From NCBI GenBank assembly GCA_039794405.1, contig JBDIVL010000014.1:22785-86784 (forward strand): a stretch of 64,000 nucleotides of DNA, written 5' to 3'. The DNA is from JBDIVL01 sp039794405. GTDB lineage: Bacteria; Planctomycetota; Brocadiia; Brocadiales; Brocadiaceae. Below the pieces are notes generated by a model, which searched no databases, was not told the origin of the DNA, and saw only the letters and a list, made by a program, of their open reading frames with translations. Shown here one piece after another: positions 25,535 through 34,755 of this stretch; positions within the stretch are counted from its first letter, which is position 1, and each line of letters begins with the position of its first letter. Position numbers and translations under genes: made by a program.

Positions 25535-25912
25535 ATGGTTACCGGTATTGATAAGAATATAAATTTATTAGAAAAAATGTTAGATATTTCTGCAATGAAG
25601 CACAAGGTTATTGCGAACAACATTGCTAATATTAATACTCCCGGTTATAAGAAAATGGATGTAAATTTTGCCGAACAGCTTGAAAAAGTCCTTAAAGATA
25701 CCTCGGTAAATAAGTTTGATAATCTCCAGCCCAAGATCGTTATTTCAAAAGAGGAAACAAGTAAAACTGCAAGGAATGACGGTAATAATGTAGACATGGA
25801 TAAGGAAGTTTCGTCCCTTGTAAAAAATACACTGTCATACAACATTTATACACAACTCATGGCTAAAAAAGTAGAGATGGTGAAGTTTGCAATAGAAAAT
25901 TCCAAGGCATAA
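25535..25912 (+). CDS. flgB: Flagellar basal-body proximal rod protein FlgB
   Basis: The 125-residue protein carries the rod/hook N-terminal motif with HKVIANNIANINTPGYKKMDVNF (residues about 22-45) and ends with the amphipathic helix YNIYTQLMAKKVEMVKFAIEN. It is secreted through the flagellar export apparatus and forms the proximal rod. ATG 25535 has AAGGAG 7 bases upstream; the GTG at 25493 lies inside the putative promoter and adds hydrophobic leader residues. It is the first gene of flgB-flgC-fliE. Confidence 0.92.
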   Translation: MVTGIDKNINLLEKMLDISAMKHKVIANNIANINTPGYKKMDVNFAEQLEKVLKDTSVNKFDNLQPKIVISKEETSKTARNDGNNVDMDKEVSSLVKNTLSYNIYTQLMAKKVEMVKFAIENSKA

Positions 25913-25926
25913 AAAGGAGTAATTCC

Positions 25927-26370
25927 ATGGGAATGGACGGTATGTTTTCAGTATTTGATATCAGCGGTTCTGGACTTTCTGCTGAACGCGTACGCATGAA
26001 TGTAATTGCCAATAATATTGCCAATGCAAGTGCTACGGAGACTCCAGAAGGAGGACCGTATCGTAAAGAGCAGGTTGAATTTGCATCTGTGCTTAACAGA
26101 GCAGTAAATTCCAGTGATATTAAGGGAGTAGAAAGATTGGGAGGTGTTAAAGTCCAGAGAATTATTAAAAGCACAGAACCATTTAGCAAGGTATTTATCC
26201 CCGGACATCCCAAGGCAGATAAAAATGGCTTTGTAGAGATGCCTAATGTAAGTGTAATGATGGAGATGGTAGACCTTATTACGGCGACAAGGGCGTACGA
26301 AGCAAACCTGGCTGTGATAAACTCATCAAAAGATATGAGTAACCGGGCTTTATCAATTATTGGAAAGTAG
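25927..26370 (+). CDS. flgC: Flagellar basal-body proximal rod protein FlgC
   Basis: The 147-residue protein begins MGMDGMFSVFDISGSGLSAE and has the rod motif RMNVIANNIANASATETPEGGPYRKEQVEF. The C-terminal helix reads EMVDLITATRAYEANLAVINSSKDM, the typical E-M-V-D...R-A-Y-E-A-N of FlgC. It follows flgB after 14 bases with AAGGAG in the gap. It forms the proximal rod with FlgB and FliE. Confidence 0.93.
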   Translation: MGMDGMFSVFDISGSGLSAERVRMNVIANNIANASATETPEGGPYRKEQVEFASVLNRAVNSSDIKGVERLGGVKVQRIIKSTEPFSKVFIPGHPKADKNGFVEMPNVSVMMEMVDLITATRAYEANLAVINSSKDMSNRALSIIGK

Positions 26371-26381
26371 GAGATTAATCT

Positions 26382-26681
26382 ATGTCTATTTCACCTATAA
26401 ACAAAGAGAATATTGCACCAAATAAAGAATTCATTAGCTCTATCGAAGAGCAAGAACAGGGTTCCTCATTTAAAAACACATTAAGTGGTTTTATCAATGA
26501 AATAAACGACCTTCAAACAAAGGCTAATGAAAGTATTGAAAATTTTGCAACGGGAAAGGTTGAAAATGTTCATGAGGTTATGATTGCTATGACAAAGGCA
26601 GAAGTTAGTTTTAAATTCATGATGGAGGCACGTAACAAACTCGTAGAAACATATAAAGAGGTTATGCGTATGCAGATGTAA
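26382..26681 (+). CDS. fliE: Flagellar hook-basal body adaptor FliE
   Basis: The 99-residue protein shows the FliE helical pattern: SFKNTLSGFINEINDLQTKANESIENFATGKVENVHEVMIAMTKAEVSFKFMMEARNKLVETYKEVMRMQM. The final Y-K-E-V-M-R-M-Q-M is a FliE hallmark. It joins the MS ring (FliF) to the rod. It is the third gene of the operon, 11 bases after flgC. No fliF follows directly; a 339-base spacer with its own promoter intervenes. Confidence 0.92.
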   Translation: MSISPINKENIAPNKEFISSIEEQEQGSSFKNTLSGFINEINDLQTKANESIENFATGKVENVHEVMIAMTKAEVSFKFMMEARNKLVETYKEVMRMQM

Positions 26682-26943
26682 TAGGAAAATTTACTACCAT
26701 ATCAAGCAGCAGAAACACTTCTGACAAGCCTTCCACTTTGACCACCTTTTCGATTGATTTCGTTATACCCTGATCCTGGATGTTAAAATAATAGACATAA
26801 GGTAACGTGTTATATTGGAATTATAAACTATACGTTTATTAACTTGAAATCTTATAAAAGTTGTTATATAGTGTGGACTTTGTAATCTTCTTATTAACAA
26901 TAAGTTAAGATAATTTTTAACCGAACAACGCCATATATTTTTT

Positions 26944-26959
26944 TGGTACTAAAATTGCT
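26944..26959 (+). promoter_or_regulatory. Sigma-54 promoter before fliF
   Basis: TGG (26944-26946), 8 bases, TTGCT (26955-26959) matches TGG-N8-TTGCW. It is 62 bases before the fliF ATG, a normal leader length. The rest of the spacer 26682-27020 holds no gene. Confidence 0.65.
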
Positions 26960-27020
26960 CCCATCCTTTATAAAACTTCATAAAATACTATCAATCTTTT
27001 AAAATGGAGATCAGATAACG

Positions 27021-28652
27021 ATGAATTTCGATGTAAAGAAAATGATGGGACAATTTGGGAACATTTGGAGTGGAATCAGCTTTTCGCATAAGTTTATTAT
27101 GATTATGATGACTCTGGGATTTATCGGAGGGATCATTGGAGTAACCCAGTGGGCAAGAAAGCCAGATTATGGATTATTGTATGGAGAACTTAGTCCAAAA
27201 GAGAGCGGAGACATTATAGATCTCTTAAAAGAAGAAAATGTGCCTTATCAGGTTCGGGGATCTGCGATTTTGATTCCAAACGAAAAGGTATATGAGTTAA
27301 GACTTAAACTTGCAAGTAAAGGATTACCACGAGAAGAGTCAGGATATGAGTTGCTTGATAAGGTAAGTTTTGGTACTTCAGATTTTGTACAAAAAATAAA
27401 TTATCGCCGGGCAATTCAGGGAGAATTAGCAAAAACTATTAGACATTTAGATTATGTGGAATGGGCACAGGTGCACCTTGCGATACCAGAGGCCTCTTTG
27501 TTTGTAGAAAAAGAAAAACCACCCACGGCTTCTGTTATTTTAAAATTGAAGGGGAGGGGGAATAGTACTTTAAAATCCGAGCAGGTTGCAAGTATTACTC
27601 ATCTTGTAAGTTCGAGTGTTGAAGGGCTTAAACCGGAGAATGTTACTATTACCGATACTCGCGGGAATTTATTATCTAAAAAAGAGTCTCTCTCGTCAAT
27701 GATAGGTACAAGTAATGATCAATTAGAAGTAAAGAAAAAGATTGAGGATTATTATGTCGCAAAGGCCCAGGGTTTATTAGAAAAGATTGTTGGGATGGGT
27801 AAATCGGTTGTGCGGATAAGCGCTGATTTGGATTTTAAACATATAGATGAAAAGTCAATCGAATTCGATCCTGAGCGGAGAGTTCCTAAGGTTCAGACTG
27901 TGACGACAAGGGCAACTGGTGGGGCGCCTTTCTCCGGAGGTATACCCGGAATGCAGGCAAATCTTAATATGTCTCAATCCGGGATTGTTCAATCTGTAGG
28001 GTCTTCAGAAGAAGAAGAAACAGCGCAAACACAGTATGAGTTGAGTAAAACAGAACGTATTATTGCTGACCATGGTGCAACGTTAAAGAAATTATCTGTA
28101 GCGGTACTTTTAGACGGTACTTATGAAGAGACTAAATCTGCTGACGGCACTATACAGAAGATTTACGTTCCGAGGAATAAGGATGATTTGGACCGGATTG
28201 CAGCTCTTGTAAGACAGGCAATTGGGATTGATACCAGCAGCCGTAATGATAGTTTTGAGATACAAAACGTACAATTTTACGAACCTTCATATGAGGAAGA
28301 GGAGGCATCGATAAAAAAAGAACAGCAAAAAGAATTTCTATTAAAAATGGCTAAGAATGGGTCACTTGCCGTTACTGTATTGGCTTTCCTGTTGTTCGTA
28401 ATGCGAAGTATAAAAAAGTTGAAAAAGGTGGAAGAGGTGAAAACACCAAGTGATTATGCACAAACACCTCCTGCCAATGGTGTGCATATCAATGATGTGC
28501 TTAAGACAGAAAATGTGTTTGACGAGGAGAAAGCCGAAGAGGTTAAACGCAAGGCGTTACGCAAACAGCTTGTTGATAATATCAGGAAAGATCCTGCGGC
28601 AACTGCAAATTCATTAAAAAAGTGGATTGTTGCAGATTTTAAGAAAACCTGA
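27021..28652 (+). CDS. fliF: Flagellar MS-ring protein FliF
   Basis: The 543-residue protein has membrane spans near 22-42 and 430-455 enclosing the large periplasmic part. The YscJ/FliF motifs are visible: DYGLLYGELSPKESGDIIDLL, then RALQ-like INYRRAIQGELAKTIRHLDYVEWAQVHLAIPE and ERIIADHG. The C-terminal tail binds FliG. The gene follows a sigma-54-type site and leads fliF-G-H-I-J. Length is normal for the family. Confidence 0.95.
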   Translation: MNFDVKKMMGQFGNIWSGISFSHKFIMIMMTLGFIGGIIGVTQWARKPDYGLLYGELSPKESGDIIDLLKEENVPYQVRGSAILIPNEKVYELRLKLASKGLPREESGYELLDKVSFGTSDFVQKINYRRAIQGELAKTIRHLDYVEWAQVHLAIPEASLFVEKEKPPTASVILKLKGRGNSTLKSEQVASITHLVSSSVEGLKPENVTITDTRGNLLSKKESLSSMIGTSNDQLEVKKKIEDYYVAKAQGLLEKIVGMGKSVVRISADLDFKHIDEKSIEFDPERRVPKVQTVTTRATGGAPFSGGIPGMQANLNMSQSGIVQSVGSSEEEETAQTQYELSKTERIIADHGATLKKLSVAVLLDGTYEETKSADGTIQKIYVPRNKDDLDRIAALVRQAIGIDTSSRNDSFEIQNVQFYEPSYEEEEASIKKEQQKEFLLKMAKNGSLAVTVLAFLLFVMRSIKKLKKVEEVKTPSDYAQTPPANGVHINDVLKTENVFDEEKAEEVKRKALRKQLVDNIRKDPAATANSLKKWIVADFKKT

Positions 28653-28665
28653 AAATGGTGATTAA

Positions 28666-29688
28666 ATGAGTCCGACGGAGTTATCTGGAGTACAAAAAGT
28701 TGCGGTTATTTTATCCACCCTTGATGCTGAAACTGCAGCAAGTGTGATTAAGGAATTTAACGATGAACAAATTGCAGCTATCACTGCTGAGATGACGCAA
28801 TTTGATCGTATTGACAAAGACATCGTTGAAAATGTGCTGCATGATCTGTCAAGAGAGTTAAAATCAGAAGAAGGAATTATAAAATACGATAGTGGTTCGT
28901 TTAAAAAGCTTCTTGAGAAAGCCATAGGTACACGAAAAAGTGAAGAGATATTGGTTAGCATCGAGGAAGGAACGATCTTTCCGTCACCTTTTTTTGCGCT
29001 TAAGGAGGCGAGTGATGAGGATTTGATGCGCATACTCATTGGTGAACACCCTCAAACGATAGCACTCGTGTTGTCGTATATTGATTCACAACGTTCCGCA
29101 AAAGTTCTATCTCAATTTCCAACAGAATTACAGGCAGATATCATCATGAGAATATCTACGATAGAGCCACCACCATTAAAACTATTAATGCAGGTAAATG
29201 AGGTTGTTTCATCGAAGGTAAAAAATAATGATAAACGTCAAAAGACGCCTACGAAGAAAAAGTATAAACTCGCTTCTGAAATTATCAGTGGTATGGAAGG
29301 ATCTGCTGATAAGAGTGTGGTCGATATGATAAGCCACAAGAATCCGGAGCTGGCAGACGAAATTAAAAAGCTGTTGTTTACTTTTGAGGATGTTATTTAT
29401 GTTCAGGATGAGGCGCTAAGAAAGATTCTCACAGAGATAGACATTGGTGTAATCGCTCTGGCACTAAAAACTGCCAATGAAGAGATTGCGAACAAATTTT
29501 TCAGTAATATGTCTAAACGTGTTGGTGATTCTGTGAGAGAAGAGAGAGATCTGTTAGGTCCAAGGCTTTTATCTGAGGTTGAAGCGGCACAACTACAGAT
29601 CGTGGATGCTGTAAAACGGCTTGAAGCAAAAGGAGAATCTGTTGTAAAAAAGAAAGGCACGAAGGGGAACGTTGATAAATTTGTATGA
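28666..29688 (+). CDS. fliG: Flagellar motor switch protein FliG
   Basis: The 340-residue protein has the N-terminal SGVQKVAVILSTLDAETAA, the middle EHPQTIALVLSYIDSQRSAKVLSQFP and the C-terminal torque domain TFEDVIYVQDEALRKILTEID, then ALKTANEEIANKFFSNMSKR and GPRLLSEVEAAQLQIVDAVKRLEAKGE. The middle and C-terminal motifs are canonical. FliG sits on FliF, binds FliM and interacts with the stator. Its last codon overlaps fliH by 4 bases, so coupled translation is likely. Confidence 0.95.
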   Translation: MSPTELSGVQKVAVILSTLDAETAASVIKEFNDEQIAAITAEMTQFDRIDKDIVENVLHDLSRELKSEEGIIKYDSGSFKKLLEKAIGTRKSEEILVSIEEGTIFPSPFFALKEASDEDLMRILIGEHPQTIALVLSYIDSQRSAKVLSQFPTELQADIIMRISTIEPPPLKLLMQVNEVVSSKVKNNDKRQKTPTKKKYKLASEIISGMEGSADKSVVDMISHKNPELADEIKKLLFTFEDVIYVQDEALRKILTEIDIGVIALALKTANEEIANKFFSNMSKRVGDSVREERDLLGPRLLSEVEAAQLQIVDAVKRLEAKGESVVKKKGTKGNVDKFV

Positions 29689-30377
29689 GAAAAAATAAGA
29701 GAGTATACATATCGCCAGAGGTTAATGGTACTTATGTTTTACAATCGATAAGTTCTCTCGGTATTTCTAGCCAGAGTGATTTGGATGATTGTGAGATAGA
29801 ACAAAAAGAAAAGGAAAAGGAGAGGGAGAAGGAAAAGGAAGAAAGGATAAAAGAACTTGAACTTGCGAGAGAAGAGGCATATAAAAAGGGTTATTCAGAT
29901 GCCGAGCAGAATTTTAAGCAAGAAATGGAAAAATTAAAAAATAAATATGCATCGCTGGTGAATTCATTTCGGGAAGCAGTAACGCAATTCGCAGATGAAA
30001 GAGAAAAAATCTGGCGGGAGAGCGAACCCGAAATTATCAGGCTTATTATGGCAGTTTCTAAAAAGATAATCGGGTATGAAATGGATAATAATGGTGTAAA
30101 GATTATAAAACACATAGTAAAAGAAGCTCTTTCTTATACAAACGAAAAAAAGATTGTTGCCGTACGCCTCTCTGCTGAAGATATAAGAAAAATAAATACG
30201 TTAGAGGGAATAAATATTGTTGATCAGAGTATAAAGATCCTGGAAGATAAGACAGTTGCGCCCGGTGGTTGCATAATAGAAACAGATTTTGGGAATATAG
30301 ATAGCCAGATAGAAACACGCTGGGAAGAAGTTCAAAAAGCTTTATTAGGGAACGAGGATGGAGCAGCGGTGTATTAA
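29685..30377 (+). CDS. fliH: Flagellar export regulator FliH
   Basis: The 230-residue protein has a charged central coiled coil with an EKEKEREKEKEERIKELE run (about 41-58) followed by glycine-containing helix YKKGYSDAEQNF. The C-terminal FliH/YscL domain holds IMAVSKKIIGYEMD and GGCIIETDFGNIDSQIETRWEEV. FliH forms a complex with the ATPase FliI at the export gate. The gene overlaps both fliG (4 bases) and fliI (20 bases). Confidence 0.88.
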   Translation: MRKNKRVYISPEVNGTYVLQSISSLGISSQSDLDDCEIEQKEKEKEREKEKEERIKELELAREEAYKKGYSDAEQNFKQEMEKLKNKYASLVNSFREAVTQFADEREKIWRESEPEIIRLIMAVSKKIIGYEMDNNGVKIIKHIVKEALSYTNEKKIVAVRLSAEDIRKINTLEGINIVDQSIKILEDKTVAPGGCIIETDFGNIDSQIETRWEEVQKALLGNEDGAAVY

Positions 30378-31683
30378 TTTTGAAAAATACCAAAGAAGAT
30401 TATCCGGTGTAAGTCCAATTAAATACACCGGCCGGGTAGCCCATGTTGCAGGTCTTGTCATCGAATCCAACGGTCCGTCTGTTCCGATAGGAGATCTGTG
30501 TTATATTCATTTAGGTAACGGGTATGCACCAGTACCTGCAGAGGTAGTGGGTTTTAAAGGGAAAAAAATACTCATGATGCCTATAGGTGAACTGGGTAGA
30601 ATCGGTCCTGGAAGTAAGGTGGTTGCTTCGGGTTTTCCATTGATGATAAAGGTTGGTATGGGGCTTATGGGCAGGGTTATTGGAGGACTCGGTGAGCCAA
30701 TAGATGGGAAAGGCCCGATAGATACGGAAGAATATCGATCGATTTATAATTCTCCGCCCGATCCTTTGTTGAGAAGTAGAATAAAAGAACCAATAAGAAC
30801 AGGGATACGGGCGATGGATGGATTATTTACCTGCGGTAAAGGACAGCGGTTAGGTATATTTGCAGGTAGCGGTGTAGGAAAAAGTACCTTAATGGGAATG
30901 ATCGCAAGGAATTCCGAGGCGGAAGTAAATGTGATTGCCCTGATTGGCGAGCGAGGGAGGGAAGTTCGAGAATTTATTGAAAAAGGGTTGAATACAGAAG
31001 GATTAAAAAAATCTGTGGTAATTTCTGTTACTTCAGACAAACCCGCCTTGCTGAGGGTAAAAGGAGCATATATTGCTTCGACAATTGCAGAGTATTTTAG
31101 AGATCGAGGCATGCAGGTAATGTTAATGATGGACTCTGTTACACGCTTTGCTAATGCCCAGAGAGAAATTGGTTTAGCGGTGGGAGAGCCTCCTACATCC
31201 AGAGGGTATACGCCGTCCGTATTTGCTTTATTACCAAAGCTTTTAGAAAGATCCGGAACGGGCTCTGTAGGAAGTATTACAGGTTTGTATACAGTGCTAG
31301 TTGACGGCGATGATATGAATGAACCTATTGCTGATGCAGTCAGGGGTATTCTTGACGGGCATATTGTATTATCAAGGACACTTGCAAATCAAAATCATTT
31401 TCCCGCAATTGACATTTTGGAAAGCATTAGCAGAAGTATGGATGATATTATTACCTTAGAGCATAGGAAAGCAGCGCACAAGCTGAAGACGGTGTATGCT
31501 ACATATAAAGAGTCTGAAGACATGATTAACATAGGGGCTTATACAAAAGGAAGTAATTCTAAAATTGATTATTCTATATCAATGATTGATCGGATAAAGG
31601 ACTATCTTAAGCAAGATGTAACCGAAGATAGCAACTTTGATGATACGGTTATAAGATTAATAAATTTATTTGCAAAAAAATGA
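30358..31683 (+). CDS. fliI: Flagellar export ATPase FliI
   Basis: The 441-residue protein is an F1-type ATPase with Walker A IFAGSGVGKST (about 168-177), GERGREVREFIE, Walker B VMLMMDSVTRFANAQREIGL, and GEPPTSRGYTPSVF. These are the FliI/SctN hallmarks. It powers delivery of export substrates with FliH and FliJ. The ATG at 30358 lies inside fliH, a usual arrangement. Length equals that of typical FliI. Confidence 0.94.
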   Translation: MEQRCINFEKYQRRLSGVSPIKYTGRVAHVAGLVIESNGPSVPIGDLCYIHLGNGYAPVPAEVVGFKGKKILMMPIGELGRIGPGSKVVASGFPLMIKVGMGLMGRVIGGLGEPIDGKGPIDTEEYRSIYNSPPDPLLRSRIKEPIRTGIRAMDGLFTCGKGQRLGIFAGSGVGKSTLMGMIARNSEAEVNVIALIGERGREVREFIEKGLNTEGLKKSVVISVTSDKPALLRVKGAYIASTIAEYFRDRGMQVMLMMDSVTRFANAQREIGLAVGEPPTSRGYTPSVFALLPKLLERSGTGSVGSITGLYTVLVDGDDMNEPIADAVRGILDGHIVLSRTLANQNHFPAIDILESISRSMDDIITLEHRKAAHKLKTVYATYKESEDMINIGAYTKGSNSKIDYSISMIDRIKDYLKQDVTEDSNFDDTVIRLINLFAKK

Positions 31684-31735
31684 ATTATCGTGAAGGTTGT
31701 ATCAGTAAATTTTGAAAAAAGTATTTCGATAATAT

Positions 31736-32191
31736 ATGGGATTTCATTTTAAATTTCAAAAGTTGCTGGATATAGAAAAATTTCGTGAAGACGAACTCAT
31801 TAAGGATTTAAAAATTTTGCAAAAACAGTTACTCGATGAAGAAAAGCTGCTGACATTTTTACAATCTTTATTATCAATACAACAGTCTGAAATGGAAAAA
31901 AAACTGTCCAATCAAGCAGAAGCAATGGTATTTATTCTCTATGAATCATATTTTTCAAAATTAAATAGGGATATAGCTATACAGAATGGTAAAGTAAAAG
32001 AAATTTTTCAAAAAGTAGGGCAGGTGCGGGAAAAACTTCTGAACGTTTTTAAGAGGAGAAAAGTGCTTGAGAAGTTACGTGAACGTCACGAGAGAGAATA
32101 TAAAGAGCACTTATTGAGAGTGGAAAATAAACGCCTTGATGAAATTGCGACATCCAGATTCTATTATAAACGTAAGAATAGAACTATATAG
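31736..32191 (+). CDS. fliJ: Flagellar export protein FliJ
   Basis: The 151-residue protein is almost all coiled coil: MGFHFKFQKLLDIEKFREDEL start, then long polar helices ending ERHEREYKEHLLRVENKRLDEIATSRF. This is the FliJ pattern, including the final L-D-E-I/x...R-F region. It sits after fliI and stimulates the export ATPase and gate. Sequence conservation is low in the family, so the call depends on position and coiled-coil form. Confidence 0.8.
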   Translation: MGFHFKFQKLLDIEKFREDELIKDLKILQKQLLDEEKLLTFLQSLLSIQQSEMEKKLSNQAEAMVFILYESYFSKLNRDIAIQNGKVKEIFQKVGQVREKLLNVFKRRKVLEKLRERHEREYKEHLLRVENKRLDEIATSRFYYKRKNRTI

Positions 32192-32212
32192 TTATTGAAT
32201 AGGTAGATAGTT

Positions 32213-32962
32213 ATGAAATTTCCGATAAATAAAAAGATGATAATGCTGCCTGGAATAGGGATTGTGGTTTTTGGAGTTTCTGTAATAGGTATGCTTTTTA
32301 TGAAAAAATCCAATACCCCTTCAACGGACCAAATGATACAAACGGCACCACAAGATGATGAAGAGAATAACGGTACGGAAGTAAATTCTGCTGGTACTGC
32401 TTCGGTAAAATTTGAGGAAACAAATGAAGAGAAAAAAAAGAAGATAGCAACGAAGCTGCCTTATGTATATAAACAACAGGCAACGGCGATATTTAAACCA
32501 CTTTCTTCAAATGAAATAGCCAATATGCTTAAAGAAATAGAGAGAGAGAAACGTGAGTATGAGAAAAGAAAGAGCCAACTTGATTTTAAGGAGAAGGTTG
32601 TAGAATCATTGCGTGTAGATTTGGAGTCGGAAAGGAAGGAACTTGATGCCCTCAAACAGGAGTTAAATAAGATTCTTGATTCTGTTACTGCACAGAACAT
32701 AGAACTGAAAAAAGAAACGATACAACTCAATGAGACTGAATCCAAAAATATCAAAAAATTGGCAGCTGTTTATGTAGATATGAAACCTGAAAAAGCTGCT
32801 ATGATTATAAAAGAAATGGATGATGAAACGGCTGTTAAATTATTAACTATGATGGATGGTAAAAGTTCTGCCAAGATTTTGGAAATGTTCGAACCTACTA
32901 TTGCAGTTAAATTAAGTGAAAAGTTAAAATTATTAAAAGGTGATTATAAAAACAACAAATGA
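32213..32962 (+). CDS. MotE-like membrane protein with MgtE-N-type C-terminal domain
   Basis: The 249-residue protein has one N-terminal membrane span (about 11-29, MLPGIGIVVFGVSVIGMLFM), a coiled coil (about 100-165, EIEREKREYEKRKSQLDFKEKVVESL) and a C-terminal domain AAVYVDMKPEKAAMIIKEMDDETAVKLLTMMDGKSSAKILEMFEP that matches the MgtE intracellular N-terminal fold, also seen in FliG-related and MotE proteins. MotE in alphaproteobacteria chaperones periplasmic MotC. Lying between fliJ and fliL, it is likely a motor or export accessory protein. It is not a magnesium transporter since no channel domain follows. Confidence 0.7.
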   Translation: MKFPINKKMIMLPGIGIVVFGVSVIGMLFMKKSNTPSTDQMIQTAPQDDEENNGTEVNSAGTASVKFEETNEEKKKKIATKLPYVYKQQATAIFKPLSSNEIANMLKEIEREKREYEKRKSQLDFKEKVVESLRVDLESERKELDALKQELNKILDSVTAQNIELKKETIQLNETESKNIKKLAAVYVDMKPEKAAMIIKEMDDETAVKLLTMMDGKSSAKILEMFEPTIAVKLSEKLKLLKGDYKNNK

Positions 32963-33127
32963 TATCCTGGTGCAGTGGAGCCGCAGGCAAACAAAAAGTT
33001 ATAAATTGTAGCTTTCAGCATATAGCCGACTGCTATGAGCATTTAACTTTCAACTTTCAGCGTATTCTAAAAATTACAAAAAGGTTTTAATAGGGTAATA
33101 TTATTATGGTAAGGGGTATAAAAATAT

Positions 33128-33748
33128 ATGGCAGAAAAGTCGGAAAGCGAAAAAATAGTTAGTGCCGGGGAACAAAAAAGCTCAGAACAGCTAACCGGTA
33201 AGGGAAAAGGGAACAAGGCGATTATCATGATGGGAATCGTAGTCTTGATCTCGGTAGGCTGTGCCTTTATATTTGTTTCAAAAGTGTATCCATCCTTAAT
33301 AGGTCGTACGCCTGATGGAGTGGGACAGGAAAATAATCAAGTGGAAGAAACACAAGTGTCGCAGACAGTACAGGCGATTGAAGCAGATATAAAGCCTGTA
33401 TCAAAGAAAAAGGGAGAAGAAAGCAGCGAACCTGTTGAAGAAGTAAACTTGATTGTAGCAATAGATACCATTATTGTAAATTTGAGTGCCTCTAATGGCA
33501 GGAGGTACTTGAAAGTAAAAATAAACCTGGAAGCAAAAGATGGAGATGTGAAAAAAAAGATCGAAAGCAAACCCGTACAGATAAAAGATCGGTTAATTTC
33601 TATCCTTTCCTCAAAAACCTTGGAGGAGATTGACGGATTAGAAGGACAGGAGAACCTTCGGAATGAGATAAAAAATGCTTTAGATGTTATACTAAAGACA
33701 GAAGGTGGTGTATTACAAGTGTATTTTACGGAATTTGTTATCCAATAG
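33128..33748 (+). CDS. fliL: Flagellar basal-body protein FliL
   Basis: The 206-residue protein has one membrane span (about 29-53, AIIMMGIVVLISVGCAFIFV), a long acidic/glutamine linker, and a periplasmic FliL domain: VNLIVAIDTIIVNLSASNGRRYLKVKINLEAK, then KDRLISILSSKTLEEIDGLEGQENLRNEI and the final VYFTEFVIQ. The last motif is a FliL hallmark. It lies 19 bases before fliM, the usual fliL-fliM order. A 165-base gap before it contains short inverted repeats only. Confidence 0.9.
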   Translation: MAEKSESEKIVSAGEQKSSEQLTGKGKGNKAIIMMGIVVLISVGCAFIFVSKVYPSLIGRTPDGVGQENNQVEETQVSQTVQAIEADIKPVSKKKGEESSEPVEEVNLIVAIDTIIVNLSASNGRRYLKVKINLEAKDGDVKKKIESKPVQIKDRLISILSSKTLEEIDGLEGQENLRNEIKNALDVILKTEGGVLQVYFTEFVIQ

Positions 33749-33767
33749 GGAATTATAGGCTGGTGAT

Positions 33768-34724
33768 ATGGCGAACTCAATCCTAAGCAACGAAGAAGTA
33801 GAGGCATTACTTTCGGCAATAGAGACCGGGCAAGTATTGGTAGGCCAGAAGATTGAGCCCAAAAAAGAGAAAAAAATTCAACATTATGATTTCAGACGCC
33901 CTGATAGATTTCCCAGAGAACAGAAACGCCGGTTACAAAAAATTAGTGAGGAGATGGCTAAAGCGATAGGAATATCGCTATCCCGATTTTTGCGGACGTC
34001 AGTTGTTGTAGAGCTTATTGCTATTGAGGAATTTAGTTACGAAGTGTTTATGAATTCATTTACTGATATCGTTTGTGCAAATGTAATAAATTTGAAACCC
34101 CTCAATGGACTTGGTTGCTTAACGATAGATGTTGGTTTTTGTCTTTCTATTGTAGACCGGGGATTAGGAGGACCCGGGAAAGTACCGCAGAAGATAAGAC
34201 CCTTAACACTCATTGAGGAATCTGTGGTAGGTGTGGTATTGTCAAGCATTTTAGAAGACATAAGGCTTTGTTGGATGAAACTGGCACAATTGGAATGGAC
34301 ACTAGAGAAAATGGATATGGATTTAAAGTCTTTACAAGTAGCACCGACAACAGAGACTATGATATCCATCAATTTTGCAGCAAGCGGAGATCTGGGTAAT
34401 GGGACAATTATTCTCTGTGTTCCTGTTGCTAGTTTGGAAATGATCATGGTGAAATCAAAGCTGGAGAAAATTGAGAGAAAAGAAGAAATTGCTATCATGA
34501 AAGATGTCCTTAAGGAAGTAGAATTAACTGTATCAGTGGTTCTCGGTACATCATATTTGTCACTTCATGAGATGCTTAATCTTAAGGTTGGAGATGTTGT
34601 AAGGTTAGATAATAAGATTACTGAAGATATATGTGTGGAAATTGGGGGAAAAACAAAATATTACGGTAAGCCAGGCGTCAATGGTAAAAAGGCAGCATTA
34701 CAGGTGTCATCTGTGGCTAACTGA
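33768..34724 (+). CDS. fliM: Flagellar motor switch protein FliM
   Basis: The 318-residue protein opens with LSNEEVEALLSAIETG, the CheY-binding FliM N-motif. The middle domain has RRLQKISEEMAKAIGISLSRFL, then GGPGKVPQKIRPLTLIEESVVGVVLSSIL. The C-terminal SpoA domain reads VSVVLGTSYLSLHEMLNLKVGDVVRLDNKI. These are canonical FliM features. CheY/che genes are not in this window. It is followed by fliN after 31 bases. Confidence 0.93.
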   Translation: MANSILSNEEVEALLSAIETGQVLVGQKIEPKKEKKIQHYDFRRPDRFPREQKRRLQKISEEMAKAIGISLSRFLRTSVVVELIAIEEFSYEVFMNSFTDIVCANVINLKPLNGLGCLTIDVGFCLSIVDRGLGGPGKVPQKIRPLTLIEESVVGVVLSSILEDIRLCWMKLAQLEWTLEKMDMDLKSLQVAPTTETMISINFAASGDLGNGTIILCVPVASLEMIMVKSKLEKIERKEEIAIMKDVLKEVELTVSVVLGTSYLSLHEMLNLKVGDVVRLDNKITEDICVEIGGKTKYYGKPGVNGKKAALQVSSVAN

Positions 34725-34755
34725 TTTTATTATAGAGTAAGAGAGGTAAAATGTT

